DNA of 64,000 nt from Gemmatimonadota bacterium (GTDB lineage Bacteria > Gemmatimonadota > Gemmatimonadetes > Longimicrobiales > Gaopeijiaceae), in the NCBI GenBank assembly GCA_022826565.1, contig JAJDUP010000012.1, forward strand, positions 1 to 64,000, written 5' to 3'. The notes beneath the pieces are model-generated. The model did not search any database. It was not told the origin of the DNA and saw only the letters and a program-made list of their open reading frames with translations. A program made the position numbers and the translations under genes. How positions within the stretch are numbered: position 1 is the stretch's first letter; each line of letters starts with the position of its first letter. Shown here piece by piece: positions 25,951-34,796 of this stretch.

Positions 25951-27111
25951 ATGGCACGCACGAAACGAAGTCGGCGCTCCTACGGCGCTGGCGAATGGGG
26001 CCGGAACCGGGTCCGGGTGTTTCCGGATCCGAAGACCGGCATCCTCCAGATGGAGTGGCGCGAGAACGGGCGAAGGCTGACCCGGTCCCTCAAGCACCGC
26101 GACTGGTCGCGGGCAAAGCGGCAGGCCGACGAGTTCGCCGCAGGGTTCGCGGGGCCGGGCTTGAACGGCAAGGCGGACGCCGAGCCCGAGCCGCTCACGC
26201 TGGAGGGGCTTTTTGACATCTACAGGGAAGAGGTGACGCCCGCCAAGGCGAAGCGGACACAGGAGCGCGACAGGGTCGCGATGCGGATGTTTCTCGACTT
26301 CCTCGGCCCGCACCGAAGGCCCGAAACCCTTTCCCAGCGCGATTGGGACCGGTTCATCCGGGAGCGCAGGGCGGGCCGGGTGGGTCCGAGCGGGAAGCCG
26401 GTGTCGAACCGGATGATCGAATGCGATCTGAGGTTCTTGGTCGCAATCCTGAATTGGGCCTCCCGGTCGAGGGACGAGCAGGGCCGCTTGCTCTTGGCAG
26501 CGAATCCGCTGAGGGGCCTGAAGACGCCCGTCGAGAAGAACCCGCTCCGGGTCGTTCTGTCCGACGAGGAGTACCGGGCGCTTCTGAAGGTGTCCCGCCG
26601 GGTGGACTGGCGGTTCCATGTCGCCCTCGTGCTCGCGCACGAAACGGGACACCGCATCGGCGCGATCCGCAAGCTCCAGTGGACCGATATCGACTTCGAG
26701 GGCAGGACCATCCGGTGGCGCGCGGAGCACGAGAAGACCGGCTATGAGCACAGTACGCCGCTGACCGACGAGGCGATCACCGCTCTCAAAATGGCGCTAC
26801 GGCGAAACTCCGCGAGAGGCGACGCTCCGGTGCTGCCTTCGACGCAGGATCCCTCGATATGCGTGAGGCCCTGGATGCTCGGCGACAGGTGGCAGCGGGC
26901 CGAAAGGCTCGCCGGTCTCGATCCGAAGCGTGGTAGGGGCTGGCACTCGCTGCGCCGCAAGTTCGCCTCCGACCTCATGGACCAGCCCCTCAAGGTGCTC
27001 TGTCAGCTTGGCGGCTGGAAGAACGCGCAGACGGTCCTCCGCTGCTATCAGCAGGCCGACGAAGTACAACTCAGGACGGCTTTGGAAAGCCGCCGGGAAG
27101 TTCAGACCTGA
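25951..27111 (+). CDS. Tyrosine recombinase/integrase of the island
   Basis: 386 aa. The ATG at 25951 follows AGAGAGGAA; the open frame further upstream is not coding. An N-terminal beta-rich arm-binding region (RVFPDPKTGILQMEWRENGR) is followed by a SAM-like core-binding domain (about 85-200), then the catalytic domain. Catalytic residues: Arg in HETGHRIGAIRKLQ, Lys in AEHEKTGYEH, His-x-x-Arg in RGWHSLRRKFA, Trp in GGWKNAQTV and the nucleophile Tyr in LRCYQQAD. It stands 97 bp from the right junction, as expected for the recombinase that inserted the island. A weak hairpin follows the stop (27114-27132). Confidence 0.93.
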   Translation: MARTKRSRRSYGAGEWGRNRVRVFPDPKTGILQMEWRENGRRLTRSLKHRDWSRAKRQADEFAAGFAGPGLNGKADAEPEPLTLEGLFDIYREEVTPAKAKRTQERDRVAMRMFLDFLGPHRRPETLSQRDWDRFIRERRAGRVGPSGKPVSNRMIECDLRFLVAILNWASRSRDEQGRLLLAANPLRGLKTPVEKNPLRVVLSDEEYRALLKVSRRVDWRFHVALVLAHETGHRIGAIRKLQWTDIDFEGRTIRWRAEHEKTGYEHSTPLTDEAITALKMALRRNSARGDAPVLPSTQDPSICVRPWMLGDRWQRAERLAGLDPKRGRGWHSLRRKFASDLMDQPLKVLCQLGGWKNAQTVLRCYQQADEVQLRTALESRREVQT

Positions 27112-27207
27112 GAATCCCCGTTTAGCGGGAATCGAACAGCGGGAATCCGGCCTCCCGAACTTTTAAGTTCAACGGGTACAACAACATCGGAACCCGATGG
27201 TATCCGC

Positions 27208-27214
27208 TGGGGCA
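27208..27214. other. Right attachment core (TGGGGCA)
   Basis: Identical to 9360-9366. The peptidase 5' part is intact up to here (minus-strand codons GTG CCC CAG) and continues into island DNA beyond, where the frame ends at 27102. Confidence 0.7.
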
Positions 27215-28265
27215 CGTCGCCCGATGGATTGCCGCCGTCGAGGGCTTCCACGTAGGCCAGGGTGGCGGACACCCCGGGGCGCCATGAGAATTGGCGGAGG
27301 CCGGCGCGGCGAAAGCCGAGGTGTTCCGGGCCCCCTTCGTCCAGGGGCAGGGTGGCGAGGGTGCGGAGGGGCGCGCCGTCGCCGCCGAGGACCTCCACCT
27401 CCTTGGCGAAGCGGGAGTCGGGCACCAGGTACGAATAGGGACGCACCGTGCGGACCGAAAGGAAGTACTCGCCGCTGGGTGAGGGCTCCAGGGATTCGTA
27501 GACGGCCGGGGCGCCGATGGGCCGTGTGGTTCCGGTGGCTGCGTCGACGATGGCCGGCTGCGACGTGAGGTAGTAGTCGAACAGCGCCTCGTCGTGGGCG
27601 TCTTCAAGCAGATCCTGGAAGGTCCAGGATGGGGCTGCCTCACCGCCGGATTCCTGGATGACGGGCCCGAACGGGATGGCCGCAGGTTCGGGTGCGGCGC
27701 CGCGGTCGTCGGGCACGAAGTGGCAGAGCAGAGAGCCGCCGTCGGGCATCCAGGAGCAGGGCTCGCCGCGGGCGCCGTTGAGGGAGGGATCGGTCACCGC
27801 GCGTGCGGCGCCGGTCTCCGGGTCGGCCAGCCAGAGCGCGACGCCGTCGTTGGTCGTGCGCGTGAAGGCGAAGCTGCCGCCCGACGGCGACCATAGCGGT
27901 GGCCCCAGGCCGTCCTCGGCGCCGGTTACGTCGCGGGTATTGCCGCCGTCCAGATCGACGACCGAGAAGCGCACGAAGGGCGGCGCGGCGTGCATGCCGT
28001 TGGTCACCGGACTGATCCGGCGCCCGGCGAGCCGCAGCATCGGCGCCGCCAGATCCTCGATCCCGGGCATGCTCTCGCCGTGCGCGAGGATCATCCAGTC
28101 GCCGGATGGGCTCACCACCGCCTGGGGAAAGGGGGCGGCGTCCAGGATGCCGACGACATCGGGAGGTGGGGCGCGGTAGGCGTCCTGCGCGGCCGCCTGG
28201 TCAGACGGCGAGGGAAGCACGGCGGCAAGCGCAAGGATGGGGGCGGCGAAGCGATGGGTCTTCAT
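27208..28265 (-). pseudogene. S9 prolyl oligopeptidase, 5' part of a gene split by the island
   Basis: Encodes the signal peptide (MKTHRFAAPILALAAVL, cleavage near DQAAAQ) and the first part of the beta-propeller (PDPETGAARAVTD-like blades, PLWSPSGGSFAFTRT). It ends after GGNPSGDVP, where the island begins. As it stands the frame runs 36 codons further into island DNA before a stop, giving a 387-aa exported propeller with no catalytic domain. The rest of the gene is at 7958-9366. The hybrid tail and the loss of the hydrolase domain suggest it no longer works as a peptidase. Confidence 0.87.
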
Positions 28266-28387
28266 GGGGTCAACCTCCGGCTCGAATGGAACCCGTTCGG
28301 GTCAACCTAGGCTCCGCAGGCCTGACGGGGTAGCCGCACGATCCGCGGCGGCTGGCAGCCGGGCATGCCGGGGCCATCAACCAGTCG

Positions 28388-28825
28388 CTACCCGGACCCG
28401 GCCCCCGTAAACTCCCCCTCGTTGATCACCACGAAAGTCGCCGTCGTCGTAGCCACCACCTGTCCATCCGACGCCCGCCTGGCCGTGCCCGCCATCTCGA
28501 CCAGCGTCCGCTTCCGTGCCGTCTGCCGGCCCTCCAGGAGCAGCTTCTCGCCCTCCCGCGCAGGCTGCCGGTAGCGGATCTCGCACCGGGCGGTGTAGGC
28601 ACGGGCGCCGCGCAGATACAGCCAGTTGGCCATGACGTCGTCGAGGGCGCTGTAGAGCATCCCGCCGTGGATCACGCCGGGATAGCCCTGGTGGTTCTCG
28701 CCCGGCGTGAATTCGGAGACGCAGGCGCCGTCCTCGAGCCGGAAGGTGAGGTGCAGTCCGATCGGGTTGTCGGGGCCGCAGACGAAGCAGCGGTTGGCGA
28801 CGCGGGGGGCGGACGCACTGCTCAA
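28388..28825 (-). CDS. Hotdog-fold thioesterase (PaaI/4HBT-like)
   Basis: 145 aa from a TTG at 28825 that overlaps the stop of the upstream BNR gene (TTGA), so translation is coupled; the frame stays open far upstream but only as a shadow of the BNR gene. Hotdog features: CFVCGPDNPIGLHLTF at the start, the helix motif HGGMLYSALDDVMANW, and ATTTATFVVINEGEF at the end. Such proteins hydrolyse acyl-CoA or acyl-ACP in the cytoplasm; the substrate cannot be read from sequence. Confidence 0.82.
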   Translation of the reverse strand: MSSASAPRVANRCFVCGPDNPIGLHLTFRLEDGACVSEFTPGENHQGYPGVIHGGMLYSALDDVMANWLYLRGARAYTARCEIRYRQPAREGEKLLLEGRQTARKRTLVEMAGTARRASDGQVVATTTATFVVINEGEFTGAGSG

Positions 28826-31800
28826 CTGACGGCCCGCCTTCCCGGCACCGGCGGAATCCGGATCGGGGTCAGCCCGGCCGACTCCAGCTCCGCGTTCAGA
28901 TCGCCGACCTCCTCCGCGTACACCCGGCGCAGTCGTGTGAGCGCGCCCTCGAGCTCGGTCTCCAGATCGACGAGCCGCTCCAGCAGCTGCTGGGTCGGGC
29001 GCGCGTCCAGGTCCTCGCCGCGCTGCGAACTCGCCGCTGTCATCACGAAGCGCAGGTGGCTGCGGATCCGCGACGGGTTCGCGAAGCCGGCTCCGCGCGG
29101 CTGCACGAGGACCTCTTCGACGGCGGTCAGGGCAGACGACGCCCGCTCGGCAGCGCCCCGGATCGCATCGGTCGCGTCGGGCCCGCCGCTGGCACCCTCC
29201 GCCTCGCCCCTCACCTGCCGAAGTCCCTCCAGCGCCCCTTCCAACTCGCCGAGCCGGTCCCGCGCACGGATCAGGTAGTCGAACTGCTCCTGCAGATCCG
29301 CGACGGTGATCTCCTCTTCGAGCCGCGGGTCCATGCGGACCTCGAATTCGGCGCCGACAAAGGGAACGCCCTCCGCTTCCTCGATCATCACCGCGTAGAT
29401 CCCCGGCACCGCCCTCGCCGCAATCGCCGCGCTGCCCGCCGGGTAGTCCAGGTTCCAGTTGAAGCGATTGAGGCCGGGCCCGGCGGCGACATCCTCGAAA
29501 GTGCGGACCGGGTCGCCGTCCTGCTCCATGATCCGCACCGTGACCGTCCCGGTCGCGCCCTGCGGCCGGCTGAAGTAGATCGTCGCGCCCTCGGGCGGGT
29601 TCATCGCTTTCATGTAGCGCGGGATCATCGCGCCGTAGACGTGATCGCGCACGTAGTGTCCGTCCCGTTCCTGGGCGGCGGTGCGGTACGCGGGCCGCAC
29701 CGGGTAGAGGACGAGATCTCCCGCAGGCGCACCTGCTGCCACATGCCGGAGCGGCGTGATGTCGTCCAGGATCCAGAATCCCCGCCCTTGAGTCGCTACC
29801 ACCAGATCCCCACGGTGCACCACAAGGTCGGTCACGGGCGAAGGCGGCAGGTTCAGCTGAAGCGGCTGCCAGTGGGCGCCCGCATCGAACGAGGCGAAGA
29901 GCCCGAACTCGGTGCCGGCGTAGAGGAGCCCGGCGCGCTCGGGATCCTCGCGGACCACGCGGGTGGGGCGATCGGGCGGCAGGCCGTTGGCGCCGTCGGT
30001 GAGGAAGGCCCAGGTCGCGCCGAAGTCGCGCGTGGCGTAAACGAAGGGGCGGAAGTCGTCGAGGCGGTAGCGGTAGGCGGCGAGGAAGGCGGTGCCCGGT
30101 GCGTGCGGCGAGGCGTCGATGCGGTTGACGGTCGCGGGCTGCGGCATGTCGGGGGGCGTGATGTCCGTCCAGGTCGTGCCGCCGTCGCGGGTGATGTGCA
30201 CGCGGCCGTCGTTGGATCCGGTCCAGAGGACCCCCGCGTCGTGGGGCGATTCGGCGATCTGCAGCAGCGACGAGTAGATCTCGACGCCGGTGACGTCGGG
30301 AGTGATCGGGCCGCCGGCCTGGCCGAACTTGCTCGTGTCGTTGCCGGTGAGGTCGGGCGAAATGACCGCCCAGCTGCCGCCCTGGTCGCGGCTGACCGCC
30401 ACATACTGCGAGCCGTGATAGAGCACGTCCGGGTCGTGGCGCGAGAAGAGCACCGGCGCGTTCCACTGGATCCGGTAGCGGAGTTCGCGCTCGGGGGCGC
30501 CGTCCTGCCGCTCGGGGTAGGGGCGGATCTGGCGGAACTGCTCGGTGCGGCGGTTGTAGCGCGCGAGGCGGCCGCCGAAGCATCCCGAAACGACGATGGC
30601 CGGGTCCAGCGGATGAACCGTGACCGGTCCCGTCTCGCACCCGCCGTGCGACTGCCAGTGCTGGAGGTGGATCCCGGTGCCGGTCGCCGAGCTCGGCAGC
30701 GACAGCGTTGAGTTGTCCTGCTGCGAACCGTACACGCGGTAGGGGAACTGGTTGTCGACGGTGACGGAATACATCTCCGCCGTCGGCTGGTTGAACTGGG
30801 ACGACCACGTCCGCCCACCGTCGACGGTCACCACCACGCCGCCGTCGTTCCCCTGCACCATGACCGCCGGGTTGTCGGGCGAGATCCACAGGTCGTGGTG
30901 GTCCGAATGCGGCATGGCGATCCGCTCGAAGGTCTCCGCACCGTCGGTCGACCGGAAAAACCCGCCGCCCGCAACATACACGACGTCAGGGTCGGTCGGA
31001 TCGGCAAAGATGTTGTAGAAGTACCAGGGGCGGCCGAGCAGGCGCGGGTCGTCGCTGACCAGCGTCCAGCTGTCCCCGCCGTTGAGCGTGCGATAGATCC
31101 CCGATCCCGGCGCGGCCTCGATGATCGCGTAGAGCCGGGACGGGTCGGAGCGGCCTTGAGCGATCCCGATCTTGCCGATCAGCTCCGACGGGAGGCCCCC
31201 GGCGAGCTTCTCCCAGCTGTCGCCACCGTCGCGGCTGCGGTAGATGCCGCCTTCACGGGCGCCCGAGATCATCGTCCAGGGCTTGCGCTCGGCTCGCCAC
31301 ATGGCGGCGAAGAGCTCGTCCGGGTCGTGCTCGTTCATGAGCAATTCGATCGCCCCGGTCGAGTCCGACACGAAGAGGACATTTTCCCACGACTCCCCGC
31401 CGTCGCGGGTTCGGTAGACGCCGCGCTCCGGGTTCGGGCCGAAGGGGTGGCCGGTGGCGGCGAGGTAGGCGACGTCGGGATCGTCCGGGTGGATGCGGAT
31501 GCGGCCGATCTGGCCGGCTTCGCGGAGGCCGAGGTAGCGCCAGGTGGCGCCGTCGTCGTCGGAACGGTACACGCCGCGGCCTGTCGACACGTTGCCGCGG
31601 ATGGCGTCGGACCCGGTGCCGACGTAGAGGACGTCGGGGTTGGACTGCGCGACCGCGACCGCGCCGATCGAGCCGATGGGGATGCCGTGGTCGGAGATGT
31701 TCTCCCAGGCCTGGCCCGCGCTCTCGGTCTTCCAGACGCCGCCGCCGGTGGCGCCGAAGTAGAAGGTGTGCGGCTTGGTGCGGACGCCGGCTACGGTGGT

Positions 31801-31992
31801 GACGCGGCCGCCCCGGAAGGGGCCCAGTTCGCGAAAGCGAAGGGCCTGGAGTTCGGTCGGGGGGACCTGCCATTGGGCCGGGTCGGAGGGATCGAGGGGG
31901 GCTTGCGGCGCGGTTTGCGCGCCGGGGAGGTGGCAGAGGGCGAGCGCGCCCCATGCGAGTCGCCGGGCCAGCCTGGATATGCTATCGGTCAT
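28822..31992 (-). CDS. Exported BNR/sortilin-like repeat protein
   Basis: 1056 aa from the ATG at 31992 (the frame upstream is not coding). A short signal-like start (RLAWGALALCHLPGAQTAP) is followed by about ten Asp-box repeats of the S-x-D-x-G-x-T/S-W type (SDDDGATWRYL, TRDGGESWENV, SRDGGDSWEKL, TRDGGTTWTDI and others), as in BNR and VPS10-like propellers. The last 300 residues are helical, with a FlgD-like strand region before them (GTVTVRIMEQDGDPVRTFED). Large proteins of this type are common in Gemmatimonadota, and their role is unknown; sugar or peptide binding is likely. It overlaps the small upstream gene by 11 bp. Confidence 0.8.
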   Translation of the reverse strand: MTDSISRLARRLAWGALALCHLPGAQTAPQAPLDPSDPAQWQVPPTELQALRFRELGPFRGGRVTTVAGVRTKPHTFYFGATGGGVWKTESAGQAWENISDHGIPIGSIGAVAVAQSNPDVLYVGTGSDAIRGNVSTGRGVYRSDDDGATWRYLGLREAGQIGRIRIHPDDPDVAYLAATGHPFGPNPERGVYRTRDGGESWENVLFVSDSTGAIELLMNEHDPDELFAAMWRAERKPWTMISGAREGGIYRSRDGGDSWEKLAGGLPSELIGKIGIAQGRSDPSRLYAIIEAAPGSGIYRTLNGGDSWTLVSDDPRLLGRPWYFYNIFADPTDPDVVYVAGGGFFRSTDGAETFERIAMPHSDHHDLWISPDNPAVMVQGNDGGVVVTVDGGRTWSSQFNQPTAEMYSVTVDNQFPYRVYGSQQDNSTLSLPSSATGTGIHLQHWQSHGGCETGPVTVHPLDPAIVVSGCFGGRLARYNRRTEQFRQIRPYPERQDGAPERELRYRIQWNAPVLFSRHDPDVLYHGSQYVAVSRDQGGSWAVISPDLTGNDTSKFGQAGGPITPDVTGVEIYSSLLQIAESPHDAGVLWTGSNDGRVHITRDGGTTWTDITPPDMPQPATVNRIDASPHAPGTAFLAAYRYRLDDFRPFVYATRDFGATWAFLTDGANGLPPDRPTRVVREDPERAGLLYAGTEFGLFASFDAGAHWQPLQLNLPPSPVTDLVVHRGDLVVATQGRGFWILDDITPLRHVAAGAPAGDLVLYPVRPAYRTAAQERDGHYVRDHVYGAMIPRYMKAMNPPEGATIYFSRPQGATGTVTVRIMEQDGDPVRTFEDVAAGPGLNRFNWNLDYPAGSAAIAARAVPGIYAVMIEEAEGVPFVGAEFEVRMDPRLEEEITVADLQEQFDYLIRARDRLGELEGALEGLRQVRGEAEGASGGPDATDAIRGAAERASSALTAVEEVLVQPRGAGFANPSRIRSHLRFVMTAASSQRGEDLDARPTQQLLERLVDLETELEGALTRLRRVYAEEVGDLNAELESAGLTPIRIPPVPGRRAVS

Positions 31993-32284
31993 TTCTGCTC
32001 TGCCGGATAATCCTCTCGACTTCGCTGTCGATGATCTTCTGTTTGAACCGGAGAATGGCGTCCGCCGCATGTCCCGCCCGCTCTTCGGGCGGCAGGCGTT
32101 CCTGGGTGTCCGTGTAGTCTTTCTTGGCCTGTCCGATGAGCCTTGCACGTGTACCTGTCGGGTCACCGTACCAAGCTGCGTACTCGGCCCACGTGATGCC
32201 GATTCGTTCCGGCACCTGGTATTCGCTGACACCGGACAGGATCAGGTCGATTACTACCTGCTCGTCTTCAGTTGGTTGCCGCAT
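31982..32284 (-). CDS. Small protein of unknown function upstream of the BNR gene
   Basis: 100 aa from the ATG at 32284, with AGGAGG five bases upstream. It is mostly alpha-helical and charged (MRQPTEDEQVVIDLILSGV, RFKQKIIDSEVERIIRQ) with no signal and no family that I recognise. The segment EYQVPERIGITWAEYAAWYG looks like a helix-turn-helix-like motif but is not diagnostic. Its stop overlaps the start of the BNR gene (ATGACCGATAG), so the two are translationally coupled. Confidence 0.7.
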   Translation of the reverse strand: MRQPTEDEQVVIDLILSGVSEYQVPERIGITWAEYAAWYGDPTGTRARLIGQAKKDYTDTQERLPPEERAGHAADAILRFKQKIIDSEVERIIRQSRNDR

Positions 32285-32342
32285 CGTTCCTCCTTGAGTC
32301 ACTGCAGGCGATGGATGGGCCAGCCAATTTATCTGGCACTTG

Positions 32343-32903
32343 TTAGCGAGCCTCGCCGAGCCAAAGCTCATCAACGATCTCGTCCTCGGCGGCGCTGTGG
32401 AAGGTAACGGTCGCCCAGTCCCTGTCCTCCGCAGCTTCCGGAAAGTGCCAGATGCCTTCGGGGACAATGTCCCAGTGGCGGGCGAGATCGGTGGTGTCGG
32501 TGACGGGGCCGTTGCGGTGCGCGGATCGCTTGGCGCCCGGACTGCCGATCGCCCTCGCCCGCAACCCCTCCGGGCCACCGCCGGGCACTCCCTGGTGAAT
32601 GGCGCCCCTGCCGCGATACGAAACCAGGCGCTGCACACTGTTGCTGTGCCGCTCAGGTACGGCCATCCGCTTGCCGCGTCGCAACAGGAAGAGTCGGCAT
32701 AGTCGGACCTGGTCGTTTGGCGCGTCGTCGGCGAAGAGCTCGATCGGAATCGTGCGGGCAGCGTGAGGTGGATCCGGCCGTTTCCGTAACGCCGCGTCCA
32801 GCTGCGCGAAGCCCGCGTCCAACACGGCGCGCACGGCCGGGTCCGCGAAGACGCGCTCGTGCAATCGTCGCAGCAGGGGGAGGGATTGCCGGTCGGGCTT
32901 CAC
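32343..32903 (-). CDS. Cysteine-dioxygenase-like cupin protein
   Basis: 186 aa from a GTG at 32903 that lies one base after the stop of the CocE-like gene. The segment MAVPERHSNSVQRLVSYRGRG followed by GIWHFPEAAEDRDWATVTFH has the two-strand, His-rich arrangement of cysteine-dioxygenase-like cupins (metal-binding His in the first and second halves). The family link is by motif only. It belongs to the leftward operon that begins at 37069. Confidence 0.55.
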   Translation of the reverse strand: MKPDRQSLPLLRRLHERVFADPAVRAVLDAGFAQLDAALRKRPDPPHAARTIPIELFADDAPNDQVRLCRLFLLRRGKRMAVPERHSNSVQRLVSYRGRGAIHQGVPGGGPEGLRARAIGSPGAKRSAHRNGPVTDTTDLARHWDIVPEGIWHFPEAAEDRDWATVTFHSAAEDEIVDELWLGEAR

Positions 32904-32904
32904 A

Positions 32905-34794
32905 TCACCGGCGCATGAGGTCGCGCGGCATCCCCGCCGCCGTGAAGTTGGGCTCGACACGGGGACGGCACGGCTGGTACTCGAGCGACCCGCACTCGGG
33001 CGGCGGCGCGGTCGCCGCTATGCCCGGCACGACCGGCAGCTCCAGACGGGACGGATGGTCAGCCGAATGGTACACGGTGTTGATCCCCGGCAGGTTGATC
33101 GGCAGGGGGCCCCAGTCGGTCGCCGGCGTCGGGCTCGGCGCCAGGATTGCCAACTCGGCGGTGTGGCCGGCCCGGAACACATGGCCCACCTCGGGCAGCG
33201 AGATCACGAACTCGTACACCTCGCCCGGCACCAGCGGTTCGGACCGGTCGTGCGGGTGATGCGTCCAGTGTTCGGACGACAGCTCCGGGTCGATCGCCCG
33301 GTGCGACGCCCGCAGGAAGGCGCGCTGCAGGTACAGCGTCTCGCCCTCGGGGCCGATATCGTGCAACACCACCATGAAGTCAGTGTCTTCCGCCTGTGCG
33401 CTGGCATGCAGAACCAGGCGGGCCGACCCCAGGATCGGCACGTCTTCCTCGAACGGCGCGGTGCGGTAGATCAGCGACCCGAGCGGTGCCGGCGGGATCG
33501 CGAACATGTCGTTGTTCCCGACCAGTTCGGTGCCCATCGGGTACACGTAGGTGAGCTCGCCGGTCTGTCCGTCTCCGAGGGCGGCGGTGCTGAGCGAGCC
33601 GTCGGCCCCGAGGTTGAAGGTGCGCCGCTCGGTCCCGGCGATGGGCCAGTCCGCAAAGGTCTCCACCCAGTTGGGCTTCAGCTCGCCGTCGGCCATACCC
33701 GTCTCGAAGAGCACCGTTACATCCGGCTCGTCCTCGATCCCGTTCTCCTCGCCCTTCAGCCAGCGGTTCATCCACCTCAGCACCTGCTCGTGCGCCAGTG
33801 CGTTGCCGCCCACCCCGTGGCCGCCGTTCAGCAGGATCAGCTTGCGCGGCCCCTGCAACTGCTCGTATAGCCTGGGTCCGCCCATCGCGGTCTGCTGGTC
33901 CTGGTAACCCTGGATGATCATCATCGGGACCTCGACCTGGTCCGCGTAGCTCTCCGGCGACCGCTCGTTCCAGTACTGGCCGTGGTACTCGTGCTCCATG
34001 GCTTCCGGGAAGGCATCGTTGCGCGGCTGGGCTGCCTGCACCGCCACGCAGTGGGTGTCGCCGGCTCCGACCCGCAGCGCCACCCCGACCTCCTCGATCC
34101 ACGGCTGGGCCATCTCGCCCCACCAGGCGGAGAAGCCCACGTTGAAGATCCCGCCGGGCCTGAACGCTTCACGGTAGATGGACGCGGTCAGTCCGCCCGC
34201 CGCCAGAGCCTTCAGTTGCTCTGGGCGCTGTGCCGCCACGAAGAACTGGGTGTGGCCGGGGTACGAGACGCCGTACATCCCCACATTGCCGTCGCTCCAG
34301 GGGCGCGCGGCCAGCCATTCGACCAGCGCGGCGCCGTCCGGCCCCTGCTGCGGGTGGAAGAGGCTGAAGGTGGCGCCCTCCGAACATCCGCTCCCGCGCA
34401 CGTTCGCTCCGACCACGGCGTAGCCGTTGCGCACAGCCGTCTGGAACCAGGCGTTCGTGGCGATGTCGGCGCCGCTGCTCTCATAGGCGTCGTAGTCGAG
34501 GATGACCGGGTACTGCCCATCCTCCGCCGGCCGGTAGGAGATGTAGGCCAGGCGCACGCCATCGGGCATCGGTGCGTATCCGATCTCGCGGAAGACCCCG
34601 TCCATCCCCTCGACCTGGAGCGCCTCGGCGGAGACGATCTCGGCCATGCCCCCGCCGCTGACCACAGCCGACGCTTCCGTTGCGGGGACATCCGCATCGG
34701 GCGCTCCTCCACCCGAATCGCACGCCGCCAGCGCGGCGATTGCCGCCACCGGGAGAATCGCGCTCAACCCACGACGCCTGGCTCGCACATACAT
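32905..34794 (-). CDS. CocE/NonD-type hydrolase (S15 X-Pro dipeptidyl peptidase family), lipoprotein
   Basis: 629 aa from the ATG at 34794, with GGGGAGG upstream. The N-terminus is a lipoprotein signal (LSAILPVAAIAALAAC), so the enzyme is exported. The nucleophile elbow GMYGVSYPGHTQFF (G-x-S-Y-x-G) is typical of CocE/S15 alpha/beta hydrolases, and the C-terminal beta-jelly domain (APFEEDVPILGSARLVLHAS) is also present. It hydrolyses acyl or peptide bonds, most likely small peptides or esters. The ATG is two bases past the stop of the dipeptidase gene, so both are in one operon, consistent with a shared role in peptide use. Confidence 0.87.
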   Translation of the reverse strand: MYVRARRRGLSAILPVAAIAALAACDSGGGAPDADVPATEASAVVSGGGMAEIVSAEALQVEGMDGVFREIGYAPMPDGVRLAYISYRPAEDGQYPVILDYDAYESSGADIATNAWFQTAVRNGYAVVGANVRGSGCSEGATFSLFHPQQGPDGAALVEWLAARPWSDGNVGMYGVSYPGHTQFFVAAQRPEQLKALAAGGLTASIYREAFRPGGIFNVGFSAWWGEMAQPWIEEVGVALRVGAGDTHCVAVQAAQPRNDAFPEAMEHEYHGQYWNERSPESYADQVEVPMMIIQGYQDQQTAMGGPRLYEQLQGPRKLILLNGGHGVGGNALAHEQVLRWMNRWLKGEENGIEDEPDVTVLFETGMADGELKPNWVETFADWPIAGTERRTFNLGADGSLSTAALGDGQTGELTYVYPMGTELVGNNDMFAIPPAPLGSLIYRTAPFEEDVPILGSARLVLHASAQAEDTDFMVVLHDIGPEGETLYLQRAFLRASHRAIDPELSSEHWTHHPHDRSEPLVPGEVYEFVISLPEVGHVFRAGHTAELAILAPSPTPATDWGPLPINLPGINTVYHSADHPSRLELPVVPGIAATAPPPECGSLEYQPCRPRVEPNFTAAGMPRDLMRR

Positions 34795-34796
34795 GA

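Larger units (their letters stand above)
9360..27214. mobile_element. 17.85-kb integrative island carrying a helicase-methylase-ATPase system
   Basis: The island is bounded by the 7-bp repeat TGGGGCA (9360-9366 and 27208-27214). It contains a tyrosine integrase next to its right end, two unrecognised proteins, and a leftward cargo set of membrane protein, exported protein, helicase, methylase, 94-aa partner, PIN protein and ATPase. The flanking DNA on both sides is one interrupted S9 peptidase gene, so the boundaries are well defined. The heptamer GCGGGAA occurs twice just inside each end (9479, 9500; 27125, 27139), which could be integrase arm sites. There are no conjugation genes that I recognise, so it is probably a non-conjugative genomic island. 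Confidence 0.88.

Noticed and set aside
27114..27132. Strong terminator after the integrase
   Set aside because: Only a 4-bp core stem with one mismatch and two more pairs, and no T-tract; too weak to list as a terminator.
28388..30889. 833-codon frame ending in the thioesterase
   Set aside because: Only the last 145 codons have hotdog features; the rest is an out-of-frame reading of the BNR gene.
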